From NCBI RefSeq assembly GCF_000425485.1, contig NZ_AUDN01000008.1, forward strand, positions 62,001 to 126,000: 64,000 bases of DNA, in the 5' to 3' direction. This DNA is from Flavobacterium tegetincola DSM 22377. Lineage in GTDB: Bacteria > Bacteroidota > Bacteroidia > Flavobacteriales > Flavobacteriaceae. Position numbers and translations under genes: made by a program. Of this stretch, positions 9,901 through 19,600 are shown piece by piece. The notes beneath the pieces were generated by a model. That model searched no databases. It was not told the origin of the DNA and was given only the letters and a program-made list of their open reading frames with translations. The stretch's first letter is position 1; the number at the start of each line of letters is the position of its first letter.

Positions 9901-12900
9901 TACTACTGAAGCACCAGCATCAATTGTATTTGGAGTTCCTGCTGTAAATAATGCAGTACTTCCAAATGCTCCTAGATAGGTACCCCCTGCACTTGCAGCT
10001 TGAACTGGAATATTTCCGCTTGCAATTAAGGCATCACCTAAACGTACTTTAATATTTGTAAATCCACCTAAGTCTAGGCTCGTACTCCATCTTCTGTTTG
10101 CCGAAAGATTTGTTACTCCTGCACCTGCAGTTCCTGCATTAGCGTCAAAAGCTTCCGCTCTCATTGTAGTAACTTCCGTTGTGGTTGGAGCTAATGAAAC
10201 AGGCGAATAAGTTGATTTTCCTACAGGAAACAAGATAAAACTTGTGTCAAGATTTCCAGACGCAATAGTTCTTGCAAAAGGCCCTCTGATGTAGGTGATT
10301 TCGCTTGGAGCACCAGATAAAGTTCCAGGAGCAGTAAGTGTACCTAAAGTCAACAAATTGGTAGCTGTAGTATTAATGAAACCAACAGTAGTTGTTAAAG
10401 TTCCACTTACAGATAGAGGCACATTTAGTGTTAAACCTGATGTACTAGAATTAGAAACTTGAAAGGTATTAAAACTTGCCGTTGGCGCTGCCAATGAGTT
10501 TCTAAAAACTCCTGATCCTGAAATAGCTTGTGGAGCCGTTGAAGAGGCAATAAGATTTGGCGGAACGAAAGTTCCCATAGCTAGCAAAGCTGTTGCTGTT
10601 ATAGTACCATTATTTACAATGTTACCGGCAACAAAGTTAGAAGTTGCCATTTGATATTCTCCTGAAGTGATCGTTAAATTCCCTCGAATACCAATTGAAC
10701 TTCCAGATCTTAAAAAGCGATTTGTTGCGCTTCCTGAATCCACTATTACATTCCCTAAAGAAAAGTATTGAGCACCTGCAAAAAGATTCATATAGAATCC
10801 ACCAAGATTTCCGCCTGCAATTTCGCTAAAACCATCTCCAAATATAAAGGTATGATTTGTACTTGCCGCATTCGGAGCCGTAGCTTGTGAAATAGATAAA
10901 GCAGCGTCCACAGATGAAACTCCTCTGTGTGGATTTAAAATTCTAATAATTCCTCCAGTCAAATTTAAATTAGCAACAGTATTAGCTGTAAAACGTACTA
11001 AAGGTGTTCCAGTAAGTACTGAATTTGCAATAATACCATCACTTCCATCCACTACAATTTCTCCGCCTGATTGGTTAAAAGTAGCACCTGCGTTATTCAT
11101 CAAGTTACCATTAATAATAAGTGTACCTCCTGAAACGGTTAATGTTCCATTATTAACCAATGGGTTATTATTTAATGTACAACCGTTCACGAAATCACCA
11201 GCTGAAACAATTAAAGTTCCTCCGAATGCGATAACGGTATTTTTCGCTTCGTTTCCAAAAGCACTTGAAGTAACTGTTGTGCCAGCTCCAATAACTACTT
11301 GATCTACACAAGAAGGAACTACACCTTTATTCCACGTAGAACTAGCGTTCCAATTACCAGAAACTATTGATAGATAAGGCACATCGTCAGAATTGATACC
11401 TACGTATAATGCGCCACCTAGCAAGTCAGCTTGAGGCACATCTATTCGCTGTGCAACAGGTAGTGTTGTCCCATTTTGGTGAGACCCTCCAATTGTTGAT
11501 GCGGCTGCAATAATTCTACTGTTACCATTAGTTGGCACTAAACCGTTTTGCGCATAAAGAGCAATTTTATATGAGCTCGATGAAATGGATGTAAATTCAT
11601 TAGAAACTACCCAGTTTCCATTATATCGATCTGTAACTGGATAAGAACCGTCCGATATATCTAAATTAGAAGTTACCGTTGTGGCGTCGTTATACACTAC
11701 AGCCAATTCTCCTGCAACAGCACCTGTCGCATTTGTTCTTGTAATATACATTGTTCTATTTACTCCTGTTGCATCCAAAAATGGATAGCTACTTGCAGTT
11801 CCTGTTGGACTTCCTGCCGCAGTTATTGTTGTACCTATAAGGCTATTGGTCCACCAACGAGAAAATTTACCCCCAGGTAAGAAACCTGAACCCACAGGTG
11901 CCGTAAATGTTCCTGCTGCTGCATTATTACCTAAAGTTAACTTATTAGAAGCTAAATTAATTCTCGCACCAGTAATGTTTAAGTTATTTGCGATTTTCAC
12001 ATTGTCCACTAACCAGTTAATATTGGGTATTGCAGTACTTGTGTTACTAAATGTTAAATTTCTTATTAGATCAGCATTAAATTGTCCTGAACCAGAAACC
12101 GTTTGTACTGCAGTTCCATTCAATGTTAAATTTCCAGCAGTTGTTGTTCCAACTGAAACGTCAATAAGACCATTGTTTATAATATTTCCAACAACTGTAA
12201 GCGTTTTTCCAGTTGTACCTTCAAACACATTGATGGTACCACTTGTTCCAATCGTTGCATTTCCTAAAACTCCAAATGAAGAAGCTACAGTATTAAATGC
12301 TAATGTTCCGTTTACTGATAAATTATTGATTCCTTGACCTACTGCGTTTATATTTACAGTATGTCCACTAGATACAATTGCATTATCAACCGTACTTGGA
12401 GAAGAACCAATATCCCATGTTGTAGAAGCACCCCAATCTCCTGAAGCAATTGAGACATAATTTCCAGGTACGCTAGAAATTAGAGAGATATTGTCAATTT
12501 GAGCTGGAGGCTGTACTCCTGCACTAGTATCACTTTTCCACACAAAAATTAATCTGAAAGTTGTTCCAGCTAAAGATGGTGGAAGGAAAAATGATGCGTT
12601 TTGAACTGCTGCAGCTTGTAAGTTACCATTTCCTACATACGTAGCTCCAGTGATTCCCGCAGGAACGTTATTTGCTCCACTCCCGGGATGTGTTGCTCCC
12701 ACAGGTGATACTGAGGTTGGTGCAACAAAAACCTGCCACATATCCCACGTTGATTCACCACCACAAAGCCAGTTAAAATCCAATTTAATTTTGCTTTGTC
12801 CAGCTGGGACAGTAATGTCTCGCCAAAAGTAATTGGTGCACGTTCCAGTAATTGAATAATTTGGCGTTGCACCATTATCCGATACAAATGCGGCATTACC

Positions 12901-13197
12901 TGTAATTGAACCATTAGAAACAGCACCAATAATCCAAGGGTTATTAGCACTATTAGCAACGGACCATCCGTTTGCTGCAAAGGTGGCACCTAATTCAAAT
13001 CCACCTTCTGCGGCAGGATTGATTAGGACATTTTGGGCTGAACCGCTAAGACTTCCAAAGAAGGTTAACAATAACAGCAGTGCAAATCCGAACAGTTGCT
13101 TAGTCTTGCCTTGATGTTTCATCGGCAAATCTCTGTACTTAATTGCTTTACGCATAAAATCACCTGGATTTAATACGTTTGAGTAAAGTTTGTTCAT
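6955..13197 (-). CDS. Giant secreted multidomain surface protein with T9SS type A sorting domain
   Basis: 2080-residue Ser/Thr/Ala/Asn-rich protein predicted to cross the inner membrane by Sec and the outer membrane by the type IX system. A hydrophobic signal core (FGFALLLLLTFFG) spans 36-48 with likely cleavage after Gln55, preceded by an unusually long N-terminal region that matches its paralogue in length. Residues about 56-240 resemble a jelly-roll (MAM-like) domain. The middle consists of repeated beta-rich 'GNWNASSTW' and 'NNGT' segments and Ig-like domains with paired cysteines (about 1130-1700). The last 80 residues form the sorting domain, with SYYPNPVQNQLTVEY, LYNMLGQ and the basic end VKVIKE. 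It stands alone with its own terminator. The likely role is adhesion or matrix; no catalytic motif is visible. Confidence 0.9.
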   Translation of the reverse strand: MNKLYSNVLNPGDFMRKAIKYRDLPMKHQGKTKQLFGFALLLLLTFFGSLSGSAQNVLINPAAEGGFELGATFAANGWSVANSANNPWIIGAVSNGSITGNAAFVSDNGATPNYSITGTCTNYFWRDITVPAGQSKIKLDFNWLCGGESTWDMWQVFVAPTSVSPVGATHPGSGANNVPAGITGATYVGNGNLQAAAVQNASFFLPPSLAGTTFRLIFVWKSDTSAGVQPPAQIDNISLISSVPGNYVSIASGDWGASTTWDIGSSPSTVDNAIVSSGHTVNINAVGQGINNLSVNGTLAFNTVASSFGVLGNATIGTSGTINVFEGTTGKTLTVVGNIINNGLIDVSVGTTTAGNLTLNGTAVQTVSGSGQFNADLIRNLTFSNTSTAIPNINWLVDNVKIANNLNITGARINLASNKLTLGNNAAAGTFTAPVGSGFLPGGKFSRWWTNSLIGTTITAAGSPTGTASSYPFLDATGVNRTMYITRTNATGAVAGELAVVYNDATTVTSNLDISDGSYPVTDRYNGNWVVSNEFTSISSSSYKIALYAQNGLVPTNGNSRIIAAASTIGGSHQNGTTLPVAQRIDVPQADLLGGALYVGINSDDVPYLSIVSGNWNASSTWNKGVVPSCVDQVVIGAGTTVTSSAFGNEAKNTVIAFGGTLIVSAGDFVNGCTLNNNPLVNNGTLTVSGGTLIINGNLMNNAGATFNQSGGEIVVDGSDGIIANSVLTGTPLVRFTANTVANLNLTGGIIRILNPHRGVSSVDAALSISQATAPNAASTNHTFIFGDGFSEIAGGNLGGFYMNLFAGAQYFSLGNVIVDSGSATNRFLRSGSSIGIRGNLTITSGEYQMATSNFVAGNIVNNGTITATALLAMGTFVPPNLIASSTAPQAISGSGVFRNSLAAPTASFNTFQVSNSSTSGLTLNVPLSVSGTLTTTVGFINTTATNLLTLGTLTAPGTLSGAPSEITYIRGPFARTIASGNLDTSFILFPVGKSTYSPVSLAPTTTEVTTMRAEAFDANAGTAGAGVTNLSANRRWSTSLDLGGFTNIKVRLGDALIASGNIPVQAASAGGTYLGAFGSTALFTAGTPNTIDAGASVVASNYTGFLSFAQSNACSGTPTPGNTISSSATICAGQTISLTLQNLTNGAGVTYQWKSSADGITYLPISGATMASLSVLPTAVTFYACDVTCSSSAVTTTSVPVQITFTNAVTSTTPATRCGVGSLSLVATGNTGSTLSWYTIAVGGTAIATGSPFVTPSINTTTDYYVQAVTSGGLEALGPISPTAQGGTTGVQTVAWDINFTVAQATQLSSVDIFPVVAGQNSAIALRSSTGTVITTVNFTTTVGGGATAQTIPLNFILTPGNYQLYPTLPSSGVTRNTTGAVYPYTSGVASITSNGFDALYFMGMYNWQFGSQCVSPRVKVVATVTSAPEVTLSATSLTTCKGSSSAAVNLTSPATDYDTFVWAPSTGVSGNSTLGWSFNPTVNTTYILTASQSTGALCSAIATPIQVNVNPIPTAITFVTAPGTVCLDQVQALTVSGGTLGVSGKIGTGTTANTTTTPFKGFWGGSKTQALYTAAELSTLGLQNGQSISSIGFVALSGTPVVLNDFTINAGFVSASTLGTSLITGANNVVLAPILYTPTTGIGNLDFPLSTSLVWDGVSNLLVETCFNNNNGGGTSLNSISLESSIVAAGLNIYYSADNTANVCSNSIAAVTSSTTRPNLRIVAQQTTSITWSPVSNLFTDAAATVAYTAGTVASTVYFKSGTAVANNYTVTATTPSNCSVSATTAIAAIDCTISYANLQSPGTANIKTCDSQTFYAQVFKEGVTEAPGQGSGITAWIGKYTANTDPATWSEANWVLATFNVQSGNNDEYQATFGPSAAGTYYVASRFNLATGAFVYGGYSATGGGLWSVSNASAVLTVEAVMAPTGVATQDFTTGQTLANFAVVGQNIIWYSAATGGTVLPASTVLVMGITYYASQTISGCESTVRLAVTAGVDLKTPGFEMTKLSYYPNPVQNQLTVEYSDAIQNVQLYNMLGQLVYNKATNASKVIVEMTDLTAGNYILKLTANGNVQSVKVIKE

Positions 13198-13661
13198 AAA
13201 CAGATTTCTTTAATTATTAGGGGACTAAATTAAGAATTATTTAACTCAGTTTATAAAGCATAAGTATAGATTAGCGCTTGAAAATGCCGATTTGCGAATA
13301 AATCAAATAAAAACTCAATTTAATTTAATTAAAGATGTATAATTTCAATTTTTAATAATTTTATAAATATTATTTAATTATTTAACTCAATAATTGTTAT
13401 ATAAAATGCGATAAATAAGATAAAATTCGGCACTTCAGTTGAAAATTAAAGAATACAGCACTTTGAAAACAGCTAAAGCTGAATGATTTCAATTAAAAGA
13501 ATATGTATTCGTTATTAAAAGAAAACGGTGAACCAGAAGTTGCGCTTTACGTTTCTTAAATCAACTTTTTAATACAATTTAAAATTTGGTAATAAAAAAA
13601 TCCCGACTACCAAGTGGTAATCGGGATTGCAATTTTAAAAGATTATTATTTGTATCGGCGA
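13198..13661. other. 464-bp spacer between the two giant surface-protein genes
   Basis: Very AT-rich. It carries the terminator of the upstream paralogue at 13600-13627. I see no match to TAnnTTTG on the minus strand, so the promoter of the gene at 6955-13197 is not identified. A plus-strand 18-codon frame at 13503-13559 has no support. Confidence 0.5.
13600..13627 (-). terminator. Intrinsic terminator of the second giant T9SS gene
   Basis: Twelve-base arms ATCCCGACTACC / GGTAATCGGGAT with one mismatch and a 4-nt loop, followed on the minus strand by a T run (complement of 13593-13600). It begins about 35 bp after the stop at 13662. The ATCCCGA stem base is the same as in the terminator of the neighbouring paralogue. 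Confidence 0.9.
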
Positions 13662-16600
13662 CTATTTCTTAATCACTTTCACATTTTTAGTAATTCCATT
13701 CACTGTTACCTGCATAACATAATTTCCAGCGGCTAAACTGCTCATTTCGATTGTCACATTAGCACTTTTAGTCATCCTATTGTAAACCATCTGCCCTAAC
13801 ATATTATACAACTGTACGGATTGTATTCCGTCAGCATGTTCTACATTTAGAACGCTTTGCACAGGATTTGGATAATAACGCAAGCTATTACTATCAAATG
13901 TTGGTGTTTTTAAATCCGCGCCAGCGGTTACCACCAAACGCATTGTACTTTCACAACCATTTACACTTTGTGACGCAAAATATACGGTTCCTGAAACAAG
14001 AACAGTACTAGATGGCAAAACCGATCCACTTGTTGCAGTACTGTACCAAATAATGTTTTGACCAACAATTGTAAAATTAGCTAGTGTTTGACCTGTAGTG
14101 AAGTCTTGAATAGCCGTTCCCGTTGGAGCAGCAGTATTTTGAACAGACACTGATGCATTTAATGAAGTTACTGACGGACTGCATGAGCCACTTACCATTA
14201 CAGTATAATCTCCAGCATCTGAAAGTGAAGCAACGCTAATACTATATATTGCACCTGTTGCACTTGTAATTGCAGTACCATTTTTAAACCATTGATACGT
14301 AAGATTTGTTCCAGATGCTTCAACTGTCAGTGTTACGGGTTCATTTGGACAAACACTTACATCTGTCGGGTTTTGTAGAATAACTGGTGCATTATTTACT
14401 AGTATCATTACCATTGTTCTTGTACTTTCACATCCATCAATTGTTTGAGAAACATAATAATTTCCAGTAGCCAATGCAGCTGAATTTACTAAAACATTTC
14501 CGCTTGTTGCAGTTGCAAACCACTGCAATCCCTCACCAGTTGCAACTAAATTAGCTACAGTTGCTGCATTACAGAATGTTTGAGTAGAAGCGGTTGGAGC
14601 ATCTGTAGTATTAACAACTATTGACACCGTAGCTCTTGCACTCTCACAACCATCAATGGTCTGCGAAACATAATAAGTTCCAGTTGATAAAATTGTTGTT
14701 GCTGATAAAGCTGTTCCATCGGTTGCAACATTAAACCATTGTAAACTAGTTCCAGTTGCAACTAAATCAGCTACCGTTCCAGAATTACAGAATGTTTGTG
14801 AAGAAGCGATTGGAGCAAGAGTTTCAACATTTAATATAGCATTAGCATTACTTGTTCCGTTCCAAATTCCGCCCCCAGTTGTTGAATATCCGCCATAAAC
14901 GAAATTCCCTGATGCGAACATAAATCTACTTGCAACATAATATGTTCCAGTAGCTAAAGGACCAAACGTAGCTTGATACTCATCGTCGTTTCCGGACTGC
15001 ACATTAAACGTTGCTAATTGCCAATTGGATTCATTCCAAGTTGAAGGGTCTGTAGTGGCTGAATTTCGACCAATCCACGCCGTCATACCGCTACCTTGTC
15101 CCGGAGCTTCCGTAATTCCTTCTTTATAAACTCGTGCATAATAGGTTTGGCTTGCACAAGTTGAAATTGAAGCTACACCAGGAAATTGTACATTTGCGTA
15201 AGATATCCCACAGTCAATTGACGTTATTGAAATGCTGCTAGATGAAACACAACTAAAAGGACCTGTTACACTTGCTGTGTACATCGAAGCCGCAGTAAGG
15301 ACATCTGACTTAAAATATACGGTTGAAGCACTACCACCAGTGTACGGAACTGTTGCCATTGTATCACTGTACAAATTAGTATTTGGAGACCAAGAGATTG
15401 GATAGTTTTGAGTTCCAGATATTGAAACATTGTCAATAGCCCAGAAATATTGCCAACCCGCAGTGTCGTATTTGAATCTAATCTGAACATTGCTTTGATT
15501 TAAAGCTTCTGCAGGCAAGATAACGTTTGTTTGTACAAAATTTGCAGGCGCTCCCGAAGTTGCAGTAATCGTTTGAATTGTTACCCAAGATGTTCCACCA
15601 TTTACCGAATACTCAATTTTAGCATCACCAGGATTTCTGAAGTAATGCCAAAAGGATACTGAAGCATCAGCAAAATTTAAAGTACTGAACATTGGCGATA
15701 TTAATGCCGTGTTAGCTACACTTCCACTTCCACCGGCGTCATTATTCGAGAAGTAAAATTGAGTTCCATCATTAGAGTTAAACGACCCAAAAGTACTATA
15801 ATTTAAGGGACTCGAGTTTAATCCCCAAGCTATCAAAGCTGAATTTGCACCTGTAGAGTTATTTGTAGTAGTCCAATTACTACTTACTGCATTGAAATTT
15901 TCATTTAATATTTGCGTATTACTTAAGTTTCCACCTGTTGCAGATAGCGCAACAATTGCTCCAGTGCATACTGTAGGATTTATTGGAGTAACTACAACAG
16001 CAGAAGGAACTGGGTTGACTGTTACAACTACAGTAGCTGAAGAAGAACATAAAGAACCCGAAGACTGAGATGCAATCAAAGTAAATGTAGTGGTCATTGT
16101 CGGATTAAAATTCCATCCCGTTAAGACATCTCCTGTAACAGCAGCTGATGGCGACCATTCATAAAGATCGTAATCTGCTCCACCAGCCGTAATTACTGTT
16201 GGAGTAGCAGTACTCTGACCATTACATAATACCAAAGCGGTATCACTTAAAGTAAATGAAGGTGCTGTATTAACCGTCGCCACAACTGGAATACGATTTG
16301 AACTACAAATACCTATTCCATTAATAGTAAATCTTGGACGGCTTGATCCAGTGCCAGTTGCTGTTGTTTCTGCTAACATCGCAGCAGGAGTAGCATTATC
16401 TGATTGTTTATAATTTGAACTTACAAAGCCCACATTATCTACTTTCATTGCTGAAGCAGTAGAAGTGGATGCACCAGGCACTCTACTCCAAGAAATAGAA
16501 ACTACAACATTTGAAGTTCCATCCCATATAAATGTGGGTGACGATCCTGTACCTGTACCGAATACTAACGTATTTACAGCATTTGCAGTTGGTGTATAAC

Positions 16601-19600
16601 TATCATCTGTTCCAGTAGCTCTATACACTTGCGTCAAACCAGATATAAAAGCAGTAGTAGCAACGGACTGAGTTGTACTCCCCATTTGCACTACAAACCC
16701 TTGATAAGTCTGACCTGAAACTGTTGGTTCAAAAGCTAGACTTGATATGTTTCCTGCAGCAATTCCTGCCGCTTGAAGTTCAGCCGCTTTAATAATATAC
16801 TGCGTTTTTGCACCACCCCAAGCACCTGGCAAAAATGTTGCAGCTGTAGCAGTACTTGTATTTGCGCCAGCTCCTAAAATACCGGTTACTGGCAAAGCTA
16901 CTTCCGCAGCAGCATAAAAAGTAGTAGTTGTACTAATTTGTGGCGTAATAAAAGTACTACCAGAAGCTAATGCTGCACCGCCATTCATATTTGAATACCA
17001 TGATACAGTAGTCCCTGCACTTCCAACAGCTTGTAACGTTGCACTACCTAACCCACAAATTGCTCCTGCAGTAGTTGAAAGCACAGTGTTCGTCAATATT
17101 ACTTGAACGGCTATAGAAGCTCCAGAGTTTCCAGAACACGTTACTTGAGCACGATAAAATTTCGCTTCTGACGGCGCAACTGTATAAGTACTTTGAATTG
17201 CATCGGCAATCGGTGTAAAAAGCACTCCATCTGTTGAACTTTCCCATGCGAAGGAAACTCCTGTTCCGGCAATTGAATTTTGCAAACTTAAAGTTACACT
17301 TGCACCCAAACAAATAGAATTTGAAGAGGCAATTGTATTTCCTGGTGCTGGTACTCCCGTGCAGGCGTTAGAGTCTGCATAGGAAATAAAACCAGTATAA
17401 TTGGCACCTGAAATTGGCGAAAGAGAAGTAATAGTTGTTGGTGGGCCAGCTGCATAAGTAGCTGCACTTCCGAATGCTGCGGAATACGCTCCGGCTGCAG
17501 TTGGCGCTTGTGCTAAAATATTTGTAGCCACAATTAATGGATCAGAAATTCTTACATTAATATTATCAAAAGTTCCTGAAACGGGTAAAGCTTGAAATCT
17601 TCTAGTTGAAGACAAACCTATAATTGAAGGATTTTGAGTTCCAAGATTGCTTCCAAATGATTCTGCCTTAAACAAAGCAATAGAAGTAGTAGCTGGCGCT
17701 AGAGCTATTGGAGTGTAAACACCTGCTTTCCCAATTGGAAATGACACAAAATTAGTGTTTGTGTTCGCCGTTGCAATAGACCTAGTTAAAGCTCCATTTA
17801 CATAAGCCGTTGCACTCCCACCTGTTAAAGTTCCTACAGTTGTAGCACTTCCTAAAACTAAAGTATTTGAACTTGTGCTAACGATACCGTTTGTAAGCGA
17901 TAGTGCCATAGTAGCTATATCACCACCAGCTATTGTAAGTCCATTGGTATTATCCAATACCATGTTAGCAAGAATCCGCGATGGATTTACTTCATAACCA
18001 GATGTTCTAGCTACAGATTCTTGAGCGTAAATTAAAGTTTGGGTACCTGTACCTAAATTCCAAGTTGGTGACACGTCAAAACTTCCACCAACAGTGGTTG
18101 AGGTTGCAACACCAATTTGCACTGCTGTTGGTAGCGCAAGTCCAGTCCCGATTGTAATTTTATTACTGTTAATGACACTTCCAGAGAATAAATTTACGCG
18201 CAAAGTTGAAATTCCCGGAGATGCTGCATCCATTCTAAATGTATTGGCTGCAGTATCAACTGACAAGGAAATGAGTCCTTCCGTAGTAATTCCTGAACCA
18301 CTGTACGATTGCGGTACAGTACCTGCAAAGAAATAAAGATCGCTTCCCGTAATCGTTCCGGTTAAAGTACCATTATTAATCATACTAGTACCTCTCAAAA
18401 TAAATCTAAATCCGTTTAAATTTAAGATTGATCCAACAGGAACAGTTACATTTCCAAAAGATTGAGCACTTGCATTTAGAGACAAGTTATGGAACGCAGA
18501 TGCTGTGCTAATGTTTAATCCAGGAACATTACCTGAAATAAAATAAGTGGAAGAAGTTACAGCAGAAGCAGCAGTTCCGAAATTAATTATTCCAGTACCG
18601 CCAAAATTAGGTGAGAACACACTAGTACCTCTAACATCTCTAGGACCTGATACGGCGGTGTTAGCTAAAACTACATTTACAGTTCCACCCGTAAAGTTTA
18701 TTACGGACGCAACATTAGTTCCTAAGTCAAATGAAGCAAGTGTAGTACTTGTGTTTCCAATTTGGTTTACATTTATTGTACCACCCGTTTGTGTATAATT
18801 TATCAAGTTTGAAGATGTAGAAACACCAAATCGAGACGCAGCATTAATCGTTCCGCCCTCAATTGTAATAAGACTATTAGAACTAAAGCCCATTGAATTT
18901 CCTGTTGAAGTTCCTATATTAAACGTTCCACTTGAAATTCGAAGTAATCCACCTACAGTTGGAGACCCACCTAAACCAAGAATGGTTGCATTAGGATTGT
19001 TCTGCCAATAACCACCGTTCGTGCTAATTGTATACCCATTGGTAGCAAATAATGGATTAGAAAAAGAATTGCTTCCTTCTAACTGAAGTAAGCCATTGGT
19101 AATTACCATAAACCCTAGCGCATTTGCACCTTGAACAGTAAAAGTACCACCTGGAGAAAAAGTCAAAACATTCGTTCTGCTTGTTCCTTTATTTAAAGTC
19201 ACGCCCGATGCATTTCTTAAATTGGTTATAGAACTTGTACCTAAAGTAAAACTAGCATTTCCAGGCGTGTTGAACGTAATTGTAGCACCAGCAGTAAATC
19301 CATTCGTGCTAAAATCAATTGTACCGTTATTCATTAAACTACCACCTATTAGCAAAGAATGCGTAGTTACCGTACCCGTTGCTGCTGATTTGATTGAGGC
19401 GCCAGAAGAAATTGTAACATCATTCACAACCGTAAGTGTTCGAGCAGTTGCAACTGTGTAAACCAAATCGCCTTGTACTATTAATGAAAACGCTGCCGCA
19501 GCTGTAACATCTTGCGTGATTACAAATCCTACAGGAATTATAACATTATCTGTTACTATTGGAACAACACCCGTTAACCAAGTAGTGGCTTCACTCCAAA

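Noticed and set aside
11846..12337. Long plus-strand open frame (163 codons) inside the first giant surface-protein gene
   Set aside because: It is antisense to a gene with signal peptide and sorting domain, and arises from the repeated Thr/Asn/Ala codons. Its Pro/Val-rich composition has no family look.
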